In this document: positions 25,401 through 37,400 of the stretch, in pieces
Position numbering within the stretch: the first letter of the stretch is position 1
Layout: the number at the start of each line of letters is the position of its first letter
Position numbers and translations under genes: made by a program
The notes under the pieces: generated by a model
What the model was told of the DNA's origin: nothing
Seen by the model: only the letters and a program-made list of their open reading frames with translations
Database searches by the model: none
Assembly: GCF_021130785.1 (NCBI RefSeq)
Contig: NC_060207.1
Coordinates: forward strand, 102,031,001-102,095,000
Length of the DNA: 64,000 bases
Direction: 5' to 3'
DNA from: Homalodisca vitripennis
Lineage: Eukaryota > Arthropoda > Insecta > Hemiptera > Cicadellidae

Positions 25401-28400
25401 TTATTGCAAAAGTATTATTTTTGATCTATCACTAAAAGGGTTATAATAAACAATTTTACTATCAGAAAGACTATTTCCATTCAATTTGGTATTGAATACC
25501 TCTATTTTGGCATTCATAAATACATAAGAAATCTCTTATACTTTCACTCATCCTACTGATTAAATGTCTCATTAGGGATTTATTATATACATGCTACCTG
25601 TGAAAGAAGCAACTGAAATGTTGTTGAACTCTGTCAAAGTCTTGTCACTCTCTGAGGACTTGTTGGCCATGGCTTGGGCAGCATCTAGAACTGCATCACT
25701 TGTGAATGGGCGTACAGGTTTGGTCCCTGGGTAATCTAAACAATCCAATTCGATCCTTAAGCCTTTGCCAACAGAACATAATTTTAAGAATTGTCCTTTT
25801 AGTTCGAGTGGCCAGCCACCCTGACCACTCAGTAGTTACATTACCAAAACATCCTCTCAGGTCGGGTCGCCAGCACTTATGGCCATTGCAGTTTCTTTCT
25901 TCCAGCAACCACATAGTTTATAATTAAAAAGCGCTTCTGGCCCGTATGGAACAAATTAGTAAGTTTTGTGACAACTGAAATATTATTGTTTAACCTCATG
26001 ACATTTTACATGTACTCAATATGTTAAAAATCAACTAACACTTTTTATTTTTTCTCTAGCTTTATAAATAATGGAGCTGAGAATATTTCAAAAGTTTAAA
26101 CAACTGCCATAATGGAACAGAGTGGCATACCAAGCTTACCAATGAACTTATTGGACATTTTTATAAAATAAACTTTTGTACTTACGTTTTACTTGTTTGG
26201 GTTTTTTGAGGCACTTATCGTTTCCACAAGCCATGTAATAAAAATTAAGATTAAATATATTACATACCTAGGTAATCCATATTAGACTAGGAAATGTAAA
26301 AATATTTTAAAAATGAAACAAACCTCAACCAACAAAATTCGTACACACACCATGACATTGAGATCTAGGGCCGAAGGTTGCTGCCTTTACCCTTTCCCAT
26401 TCCAACTAATGCCTTTCTGTCTCAATATTAAAGGTGATGCTGTGATAGCACAGGAAATTCAGACATTGATTTTCTTGTTAGTGTTCCACTTTAGCATGTG
26501 CGGGTATGACATAGGTTTGTGCTCTTGACTTCTGTGCATTGACAACGTCCAGGCTCATTTTCTCTTTTCTGGACTTCAAGTTGTGTAGAGTATACCATTT
26601 TTCTATTCTTTTCTAATGACAGTGCATTGCCGCATGTTGTAGGTTTTGAAGTATATGTTTATGTATTACGTTTTTTACACCTGACGAAGAGGATACATTT
26701 CAATCCCCAAAATTTCCGTGGGGGACTGGCATCCTCATCGGCATCAGCCACTTTCTCAGATGGCATCAAGGGTGATGTATCCTCCTCGTCTCGTGCTGTA
26801 ACTTCTAAGGGAGAGGCAGGGCAAGACAAGGAAAGCCACCTTCCCTTATCACTATTCCAGTGACTAGGGTAGAAAAATCTTTTCCCCCTCTTGGATTGGT
26901 CCTGAAATCGAGAGTAATCCCCTATCTCTCCCTTTCCTGATGTCCCCCCCACTCTACACAGAACCCCAGACTAAGGTGTTATGCGACCCGTGATGAGTCT
27001 CATGGCACTGGGGGGTATATTCAGTGTCTTCAATGGAGCCTTCTGGGAACCAGGGAACACCCAATCGTAATTACCCTTATCGTCCTATTCGGGTCACTGG
27101 AAAGATGGACTGCAAACATCCAGTTCTCATGAGAACAGAATGGAGAATTAACTAACAAAAACAAAAAGCTTGTCTAAGGAGAACTGGAACTGTGCAAAGA
27201 CTGTCATCAACTACTCAAGGATAAAATGGGGCCTAGTGCCTTTTAAGCCATTTAAATCAACAGGTGCTGATGGTATTATTCCTGCTCTACTGCAGGAAAG
27301 TGCGGACTTGGCAATATCTCTGCTCCTACGACTGTTTAGAACTAGCCTAGTGACAGGAGTCATATCTAGAGGACCTCTAGGGTTATTTTATCCTGAAGCC
27401 AGGTAAACCCTCCTATGAGGTTGCAAAGACTTATAGACCAATAAGCCTAACATCCTTCCTCCTCAAGACCATGGAGAAGGTTCTGGATAGGCATTTAAGG
27501 GACACAGTCCTCATCAACTGTCCCTTACATCCAAATCAACATACTTATCGCAAAGGTAAATCTTGTGAAACAGCCCTACATTGTTTGGTTGGCAAGATTG
27601 AGCAAGCTATTGTACAAAATTAAATAGCTTTAGCAGTATTCCTGGATATAGAAGGAGCTTTTAATAACACGAGTACTCACGCTAAAGTGTCTAAGCTTAC
27701 ATCCAGGGGTACTGAGAAAACTGCGTCACATGGATAAAGAACATGTTTAGTAGCAGAAGAGCACAGCATCTCTGTGCGGAGTCACAAGAGAGGTCAAAAC
27801 GCAGTGAGAATATCCCCAAAAGCCTGTGGAACATAGTTGTGGATGACACTCTGGACTCTGAATGAACAGGGTATGTATGGTCAAGGCTATGCAGCAGATG
27901 ATGTTTGCATACTCATTAGGGGCAAGCATATAGTCACGTGCTTGGAAATGATGCAGAGAGCACTGTCCATTGTGGAGCGATAGTGTGATGGAGAAGGACT
28001 TGCAGTGAATCATTCAAAGTCCGTCATGATACCATTTACAAGTAGGAGGAAAACTGGAAATTACACAGCCAGTCCTATGTGCGGGCCAGATATAGGTAAG
28101 CAGGGAGTTCAAGTATCTAGGAGTCAAACTGGATGATAAACTCACCTAGAACAGTCATCTGGAATACATAATCAGCCGATCTCAATCTACATTGAAGATG
28201 GTGAGACATGTGGTATAATGTACATGGGGGCTGACATATCACATTGGCTATACACCAGAGTCATTAGACCGATGATGGTGTATGGCTCATTAGTATGGTG
28301 ACCAAAGGTCCAACAGGTGACTGCCACAAAAACCTGTTAAAGGTACAGCGGCTGGGGTGCTTCGGGATAATGGGCACCACTGAGAGGCATACCAACTGCT

Positions 28401-31400
28401 GCCATGGAAGTAGTGCTAAACCTCCCACCCCTTGACATATTTGTCATAGGAGAGGCTAGGATGGCTGCCTACAGACTGCAATGCAATGGGAACTGGCATC
28501 ATCACCATGCTAGCAAGCACTCCAAGATCTCTGACATTCTCAAAATGGACATTATAGAGATGATGTCTGACAGAATGTCAAAGGTTACGGACTGGGAAAA
28601 ACCATTTTAAGTTAACATTATTGAAAGAGAGGAATGGTCAAACAGTGAGCCCGTTTACATGAAGAAGGCTTTAACCTGGTACACGGATGGGTCGAAAACT
28701 CTGAAGGGTACTAGGGCAGGGGTCTGGGGAGCCAGACCTAGAACTAGCTTAAGCTTTAGCCTAGGCAAACTGGTAACTATCTCTCAGGCTGAAGTTACAG
28801 CCCTTGCAGAATGTGCGAGAATTAATGTGGAAAGAGGCTACAAAGGCAAAACCATCTACATTAACTCGGATAGCAGGGCTGCTCTGCAGGCCTCGACCAA
28901 CCATGACTGTATTTCAAAAACAGTATGGGAATGCCATAAGGTCATGAAATTGCTGGCGAAAACCAATAAAGTTATTCTAACATGGGTGCTTGGACATAGA
29001 GGAATCACAGGTAATGAAGGGGCAGACAGTTGTACTAACTTAGGAGCCAACGTGAACCAACATGTGGGGTTTCATATAACTTAGCACGTAGATCAGTTGC
29101 CAAGTGGGTGGAGATTTTTCTGCAACATCCGACGACATTGGAGAAAAATTAAGGGAAACATACAAGCAAAGCGGATACTCAGGGGACCATCAAGTAACAT
29201 TGCAGCAGATGCCCTTAGAATGAGTAGAACAGAGATCCGTATCAGAATCAGAAATTTATTGTCACGTAACGTTACATAATTTTAGTAGATAAGATCTACG
29301 ATGAACAGGTGACTCGTCAATATAGTTTAAAATATACTTATCCTAAAAAGAAATTAGTAAGATGACTGGTTTTATTACAGGTCATTGGGTATCCTACCTG
29401 AACAGAATAGCAATTCCGGTTTAGGAAACACTGTGCAGGAAATGTGGAGAGGCTGACAAAACAGCCGAGCACGTCATATTTGAATGTCTGGCATTACAGA
29501 GCAAACGCTCAAGGTCCATGGTTTTCTTAGGCATATGGAAGAGGGGTTAGAACAGGTAAGCATTGTTCAGAAGATCTCGTGGTTTTGAAAAGGCCTGGGA
29601 TTGACACAGCTTAAACCTGGAAGAGGTTGCACAATAAGCCAGATAGCTGAGAGGCAACTACCAGGCCCAGGACCCTAGCCCTCTGTTAAAAAAATCCTCG
29701 AAATGTAGTGTTATACAATCTACAGCATATTACACTCTACATAACATCAATCTGTCATTATACTATTTTGAACACCAAGATGAGCTCATAGCAATAATTT
29801 AATATGGCCATTTTAATCTATTTAATTGTATTCAAGTTTAACAGTTTAATCTTTTTTAAACCAGTGGCCATTTCTATTTGAGATCACAATTTATAATTTA
29901 TTTATAGAAAGATCCTCTTAATTTTATTTGGTTAGCATGATTAATGCGACCCTAAAAGGTAAATTTACAAACAACTAAAAAGCCATGAACATATGTTATA
30001 ACTGAAATTATTCTGTTTTAATAATTCCATAAAACTAATATCCCCTTAACAACTTGTAATCCTCGGTTGTATTTTTAATCTTTACTCAAAATATAATTAT
30101 AAATAAATCAATTTTATTGTTTTAACTGAATAAAAGATACTTGTTCATTTTATAATAACACACACAATTTACTTGTTCAACCTTTCACAGCTTTTGATAT
30201 CGGCAGTATTATATTTTTCTACTTTAAACCCATAGAATTAGCAAAGCTCGCTATACATTTAATGGGTGAAAACATTTATGATAAAAAAGATTATAAATTA
30301 CAATCAATAATTTGCATCTAACTCCTAAAACAAAAAATTGAAAGTCAAGAAAAATTCTTTGTCTTAATTTATTCTAAATTTTCGATTACTCTTATCATAT
30401 CTTCACCTCCTAACAACAGTGTTTCAATGAGTTACTTGAACTGATTACTCGAACTTGTAATCTTCATTTACAAACTTATCTATTTATTATCTTTGAGAAT
30501 TTAACCCTTATAACCCGGGCGGACAATATATTGACCGCCGAATACTACACGAAGCGTAAGGGCGGATAATATATTGTCCGCAGAGTTACTCGCCAAACGT
30601 ACGGGTGGACAATTTAGTGTCCGCCGATTTCATGTTTTGAAATAAAGTATATTGCCTCAAGAAATATATATTTAACCCTTTGAGTGCCGCACCGTTTTGC
30701 TATATGGTATGCATAAAATGCCGAGCGAAAATGCCTGATTCTGCAAGGGTCTGGTTAAAAATTCATAATAAATTTACTTATTGGTATAATGTCTTGGGTT
30801 TTTGTTTTTTTTTAGATAAATATATTTTCTTTATACATATAATAAATTTATCACTTATTTAACGTTTTTATACAAATAAAAAAAATCATTAACAAAAACT
30901 TTGTGTGCAAAAACATTTAGTTTTTTATTTTGACACAACTTAGTGTTATTGAAATATTTTATTTTTTCACTTTTAGTTATTCTATCTTATACTCCATTTA
31001 ATTCTTTACAAAAAGACATATAAACATTTTTTTTATACTTATAAATAAAGTTTGGAAAATAAATATGAGCCACTACAAAACTAGAAATTTTCTAACCTAA
31101 CCTAACAGTCTGTGTATTTTCTACACTGATAATGCTTAAATATAATGCCTACAAAATACTAGGTCTTCATTGTCAGCAATGTTTTTACGACTCATTGTTT
31201 ATAAATATCACTGAACAAACACAAAAACTTAAAAACTATACAAACATATTTAGTAAAGTACTAGATGCTTACGATCGCCGTAACTCGCGGCCGTCATTGT
31301 TCTACTTACACACAGACTACAACAACATACACAAACGAAATAATTTGAAGATAATAACACTACAAACCCATTTACACTTAAAAACTTTCAATATCATTTG

Positions 31401-34400
31401 TGAAATAAACAGCAGCGCAAACAAAACATGTGCCGGCTCGTCCGCGTAGCGGTCGATTCTAAATGCGACTGACGCACTCACTTTACAACCGCCGTAAAAA
31501 TCAGATTCTGACCAAAATGTAACAAAACCTACATCAAAAGTTACGTTGAAGCCTTTGGAATGCGTATGTATAGTCATTGAGCCAATTTAGATAAATACTA
31601 TATAAAATATAAGCGTTACTGCAGAAGTCGCTAACAGCGATTCTGGCATTTCTTGCATAAAATGCGCGATCGCTGACAGCGATGCTCCGGCACTCAAAGG
31701 TTTAATTGTGTTTATAGTTTTTTGTAGTTTATTGGTGATTTAGTAATCAATATAAATCATCTATTTAAAAGTCTTTGACTTTTTTTTATTCTAAATACTG
31801 AGTCGTCCACAGCTGATCAGTGCGTCTTGGCAGTCGGCAGGCGATGCTGTTTTACTCTGATTCAACAAATGTGTTTGGTTATGTTTATGTTTTTACTGAG
31901 TTGAAACAAAACTAGTTTATTGCTTTAGTGTGGTTGTTGTTGTATAATATGACTTGTTATTTGATTGTAATTTGATAGATAAGTGTGTAGTTGTTCTGAA
32001 TTATTGCTTTTTATAAAAATGGAAAGGGAATATCTTACACAAAGTGAGTTGGATACCAGATTTAAAAAAAATGTAAATATTTTAAATAGTGTTTGTAAAA
32101 ATGTGTAAATAGATTTTGTGACTTAGTGATAGTGAAAAAAAACTTCATTGGTTCAATGATTGGAACTCCTTTTGATGCTATTGGTGAATGATTTGTATTT
32201 GTTTTTATTTTTCAAAAAATTGGCACATAACAATTTTATTTTATTTTATTATAAAATTATTATTTGTTCCCCTAAGGGTATGAAATTTTGATGTTATAGC
32301 TAGGTAATTAAATGCAGAAATGAAATATTTGGCTCTCCATGGTAAAGTTTTTGTTATTTCTTGTAGTTTTAAGGCTTAAAAGTTATTTTTTAACATTTTT
32401 AAAAGTTTATAAACATAAAAAACATATAATAGGTAATTATTAAATTGCTTTGATAAACTTTAAAATTCTTTATTTAGTTAGAAAATTTAATTCTGCAAAT
32501 TTTGGTACCAGAAACATTAAAATAGCCTGAATAGAAATCAAAAAATAATTTGTTATAAAAAAGTACAAAAACAAAGCAGTGAGCATGCAGCAGTTTTATG
32601 AGACTTTCATAAAATTGGCACGGCAGTTTTAAGAGAACATCGTTTTTTCTCCCGGGTTAAAAGGGTTAATGCAAACAAGACTCACTTGCGGTAGCCAAGC
32701 AGACAACCACAAGAATCCAGAAGGAGTAAAAGATTATCAGCTGCAGAAAGGAGAAGACAGGCTGGAGGTAGAGAGAGGGCAGCGCTGCTAGACAATCAGC
32801 AGCCTCCTTGAACAATGTGGCGACAAAGTCCACTCTCTTGCGCATAACCAGCACCAGTAGCAGAATTATCACCTTCAACATAACAGTGTAGGTGAGATTT
32901 AGTTATTACATTGATAATTCTTATTCTAATAAATAAAATAATTGTTGGAAAAAGCAAATATTATTCTAAAGGAACAGCCATTATTGTATTTGAACTTATT
33001 TATTTAAAAACAGTTGATTAGTTTAAACAAAATATCTTGATTATAACATTTCTTGAAAATACTGAAGTATAAGAAATTAATATTGTTCATTTTTAACAGC
33101 CATGTTTTTATTGCATGCAAAGGCATTCAAAATTGTTAAGATCGATATGTATTTTGTTTAATAAAAATAAATAAATCTTAATTGAATATAGGATAAATAC
33201 AGAAGTGCTGGTTCTGCCACAGAAAAAGTTACATTGAAGATTAGTTCATATATCATTGATACAGACAGAACTATTTTCAAAATTCTTATGGGTGACTGAA
33301 ATTTAAGTTTGAAAGAAGATACAAGATAAATAATTGCATAAGCTTTACAACTATAAGAGATAATACTAATATTAAAATCTTCAGCACTAACAAATGAAGG
33401 TAACAAGCACATTTCTCACCTCACAATGAAGAAGTTTTAAAAAACTTGAATAAACTCATTAAAATTACTCTCAAGGCTTCTATTGAAAAAAAAACATGAT
33501 CTTGTCATGGTTTTGTTTATCAAGTAATTATTAATGAATAGAAAAGTGACCAAGAAAAGTTTAGAGCAGCTAGTCTGCAGTAATCTCACATTTAGTCTAC
33601 CAAGACGACTATCCATTGTCTCCCATCTTAGTGAGAAATAAAATACTATTCACAAAAGTCTTCAAAACTGAAATACAACAGAACCAAAATTTGTTCACAA
33701 CTAACTGGGGACACATTTGGAAGTCTTCTAACAAAACGAAATCCAAAGCCATTGCTTACAGTTTTGCAAGTAGATGGTCTTAAGAAAAACAAAGAGCATG
33801 CTTTTAATGAAAATACTTTTCAAAACAAAGAACATGCTAACAGATCAAATGCTGAGAAAAATTCAAAATTGAGGTTTGTCAGAACCAAATCTAATAATAT
33901 TTTTTTTAACTATGTCAAAAGCTATGATTCATGCTTTTGATAAAACAAAGACTCATCACAAGAGCTGAAATCTATACATCCCACAGTCTTCAAAATACCA
34001 AGTGTCTAGGTATGTGAAGGGAGCCACATTGTTATTAAACACAGTACAGCTATAGAGGTAGTCAGACAGTGGCACACTCAGAAAATAATTATGGGGGAGG
34101 GGCTGACCAGGGGTCCCTGGGCCAACCAACGGAAAACTTTTTAAAAATTCCTTAGAAAAACCGGTATTTTAAAGCATTACTTTATCTTCATTTTAACCCT
34201 TTGAATGCAAGTTTTGAGTAGGGAATGAATGATAAAAACCCAGCAGATTAAATAATATTTTAGGTTTTATTTTTACAAAATCTTTTTATATCAGCTGTCT
34301 TACAAAACAAAATTGAGTCTTCTTTGGGTTAAACACTGTCAGAGACAACTCGAATTTCTCTGTGTATACTGAGATTGGCTAAGCCATTCCCTACTCTCAG

Positions 34401-37400
34401 ACATTGTGTTTCTTAGGTATGTCTTGATTCTCCGAAGAGTGGAAAAGGAGCGCTCTGCTGTGCTGGTCGATACAGGTATAGTGATGAAAATTTTAAGTAG
34501 GATATGGATGTTTAGAAAGATTGTTTTATCACAAATATTTAGAAAATCAATTTCATTGACGTGGTGTGCCTTGTTTTGTTGGAGAAAAGCTTGCCAAACT
34601 TCCATTTCTGCCATCAACACATTTAAGTTGTTGTTTTCCAAATCTTCATAAACTTCAATCAATTTCAAAAACGCCTCTTTCATTTCTTTACTATTCTCTG
34701 GATAAGTATGAAGCAAGCAGTGAAACCCTTTCAAAATGTTCTTGTGCTTTAAGCCACGTTTTTCGATGTAGGAAATAAAACTTTCAATCCAGGGGATGAA
34801 TATTATGTTAATTCTATAAAATTGTTCTGTGCTTTCGGCTGAGTCATTGTTCTTTGTGTCTGCCTCCCAACAATCAACTTTTTCTCTTAGTGACTTCAGA
34901 CTCTGAAGTACATAGTCAGCATAGTTTAAAGCCACCCAGAGGTTTGCATCACTTGACTGTAGCTTTTGACACAATATCAAAGTGTATCTGAGTAGCTTTT
35001 CAGCTGATACTAGAGCTATAATATACTCTGACTGACATATAGCTGTCAAAAGGACATCGGCCCCTAAAGATGTGTCCTTATCATCCCAACACTTGATTTC
35101 TTCTAAGGATGAAATGATAGGGTTGTACAGCTCCTTCATGACGAGAGCAGCATCATGCCTTTGACTTTCAACAAAACTATTAACCCTTTGAGAGCTGAAT
35201 AAAAATTGCTATGTACACATAATTATAGTGGTTATGATCAAAAAATTTTGTTATAATATTATGGTGTAATACACTTTAGAATTACCTGGAATATGCAATA
35301 TGAACGTTAGTTAGGACTAAATAATTTTTTTACTTAATAGGGTGGCATATACCAGGTGTCCCAAAAGTCCCACCCCCCCTTCTAACTTTTGAACGGAATT
35401 AAACAAACCAATATCCTTTGGGGGGTTAATACCCAAAATGGGTTGAGGGGCTAAGTTCTCATGTAGCGCAAAAATTATCATTTGTCATTATATAACTACC
35501 CCCCAAAGGATATTGGTTTGTTTAATTCTGTTCAAAAGTTAGAGGGGGTGGTGGGACTTTTGGGACACCCAGTATATACCATGCGTATATACACGTCATT
35601 AGCTCTAAGTCACATTATTTTATACGTTTATACCCGTCAAACACTTGTTGATCTAGTCTATAATTTAGGTAGTTAGTACAGAAAGTGCTAATTGAATTCA
35701 AAACTTACTTTTATTTTAAAGTATTATAAAACATGAATTTATGACTCCACTCAGACATATTTTTCCTTAGTATGGTATGCCTCAAAACAGTCTTCCGGGT
35801 GCAAATGAGGCCTTTCCTGACATGTTTTACAAAAGCACACTGTTTCTTTTCTAATTTTTTTCTTGTAACATACGACACATCTGTTTCCTCTTGGGACTTT
35901 TCCCATCAAGTGTAGCCTTCCATCCAACCTCTTCATTTTTTGTTCACTAGCAGGACGTCCTGGACATCTTGGTGCTCTGGTGGTTTGGCTCATGTGGTCA
36001 GTAACTTTTATATAGCAAATATGAATTTAAAGTGGCTACTTCAACCAATCAGAAAAACATTTTTCGATACCATCTTTTTGTCCGTCTCATGAATTGGTAG
36101 TTACTTATATAGTGGTCGGATCTGTCCACACCGCCCATGTGTTTTGTATAGTCAATTACCATATTCGGTTTCATTGTTGGCTCTTTAGAAGGGTTTTTAT
36201 TTGCCACTGCAGTCATGTCTAACTTGCTAGAGACAGTGAGTGTATTACAAAAGCGCGCAAACAGCCAATCAACCAAAACTTAACCAAATATCACGTTAGG
36301 CAATTACACGCTACATGACGGGACAACTCATCAAACGCTCACTGATCAAATTACAGTGTGTGTATATTATACGCTCACCGCTCGTAAGGAGAAAGTTGTA
36401 TTGCGTAAATATACACTCTCGAAGGGTAAATTTTTATTTTTGTACTGTTAACTGTCATGTCATTGCTCAATTGCTGTACAGTTCAAATAGTTACACAATT
36501 CCTCCAAGTTAACCCCTGTGTATTTTAATAGATTATTTACTACACTGATGAATCCACTGACTGTAATAAACCGAGGCCACCGTATGAACTATTTTATTTA
36601 TATGTGTTATGTTGTTTTTCCATATTGTCGAGATTAACCCAAAATAATTTAAATAAATTAATATTAATAAACATATCTACCAACATATTACTTTATGTTT
36701 GTCACAGTGTAAACTATTTTACATTTTTATTTGAATGCTATGTTTTATTGTGATTTTAGTTTTCAGGTACCATAATTAATTTCCTTGACAGATAAATAAA
36801 TAAAATTGTTGTCAATTTGATTTACATTTTTAATTTACCTATAGTAAAATGATTTAATTTACTAATTTTTCAATCTTATTTGGCTCAACCCCATCTTATT
36901 TGGGCACGGCAAGACGTGCCGGCTAAATGCTAGTAAATACTTGGTATCAATATAAACATTAAACTAGTTTATCCTACACAGCACAGAAATAAAAACAGCT
37001 GAGTTTCAAAACAAAGGTAAAATAATATAGTCTCAGTCTGCCAATATAGGCTCATAGCAAGTAGTGGTAAGTGTCTGTGCTTCCGCTAAACACAAGACAA
37101 GCTAAGAAGTTCGTGTCAAGTGAATATAAATATAATAAAATATACATTTACCTTTGTGCCGCTGGTAACACTCTCATTTTTGCCAAAATAGTCCGTCAAA
37201 AGCTGTTTCATAGTTAAACATAAGAGTAGACACTAAACACTTGCACTTGTAACCTCTGTCACTTATAAAAACTCATAACAAATTACCTTACGCTAATGCG
37301 AACAAAGAACATAAGCCAAACACTGCGCGCCTGTAGCCAGAAGATAAGATACAGCTGCTTATACAAATTATTAAATAGGCCTAATTATAACTTTTTATTT

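Larger units (their letters stand above)
26680..29700 (+). mobile_element. Degraded non-LTR retrotransposon (RT + RNase H; I/R1/LOA-like group)
   Basis: Pieces of one ORF2 occur in order on the plus strand. The reverse transcriptase is at about 27200-28120: KSTGADGIIPALLQ, TYRPISLTSFLLKTMEKVLD, FLDIEGAFNN, GYAADDVCIL. The linker is at 28290-28610 and RNase H at 28659-29084. A terminal CCHC-like segment (CRKCGEADKTAEHVIFEC) is near 29430-29490. Many shifts and stops are present. A foreign piece with ATCAGAATCAGAAATTTATT (29240-29370) splits the region between RNase H and the zinc motif. The left boundary is uncertain and no target duplication was found. RNase H in ORF2 points to the I/R1/LOA side of the LINE tree. 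Confidence 0.72.
35184..36276 (-). mobile_element. piggyBac-type remnant, family G, inserted in the hAT gene
   Basis: TTAA at 35180-35183 is followed by CCCTTTGAGAGCTG, a piggyBac-type end, and minus-strand transposase pieces follow. No second TTAA end was found up to 37 kb, so it is 5'-truncated. It carries a smaller element (35351-35572). Confidence 0.72.

Noticed and set aside
25400..25445. A further TTAA element ending at ACTAAAAGGGTTAT
   Set aside because: The flank is TTAT and no matching left end could be found.
34197..34328. A 132-bp miniature TTAA element at the end of the hAT
   Set aside because: Both edges have TTAA and CCC, but the inner sequences hardly match; kept only as a remark under the hAT.
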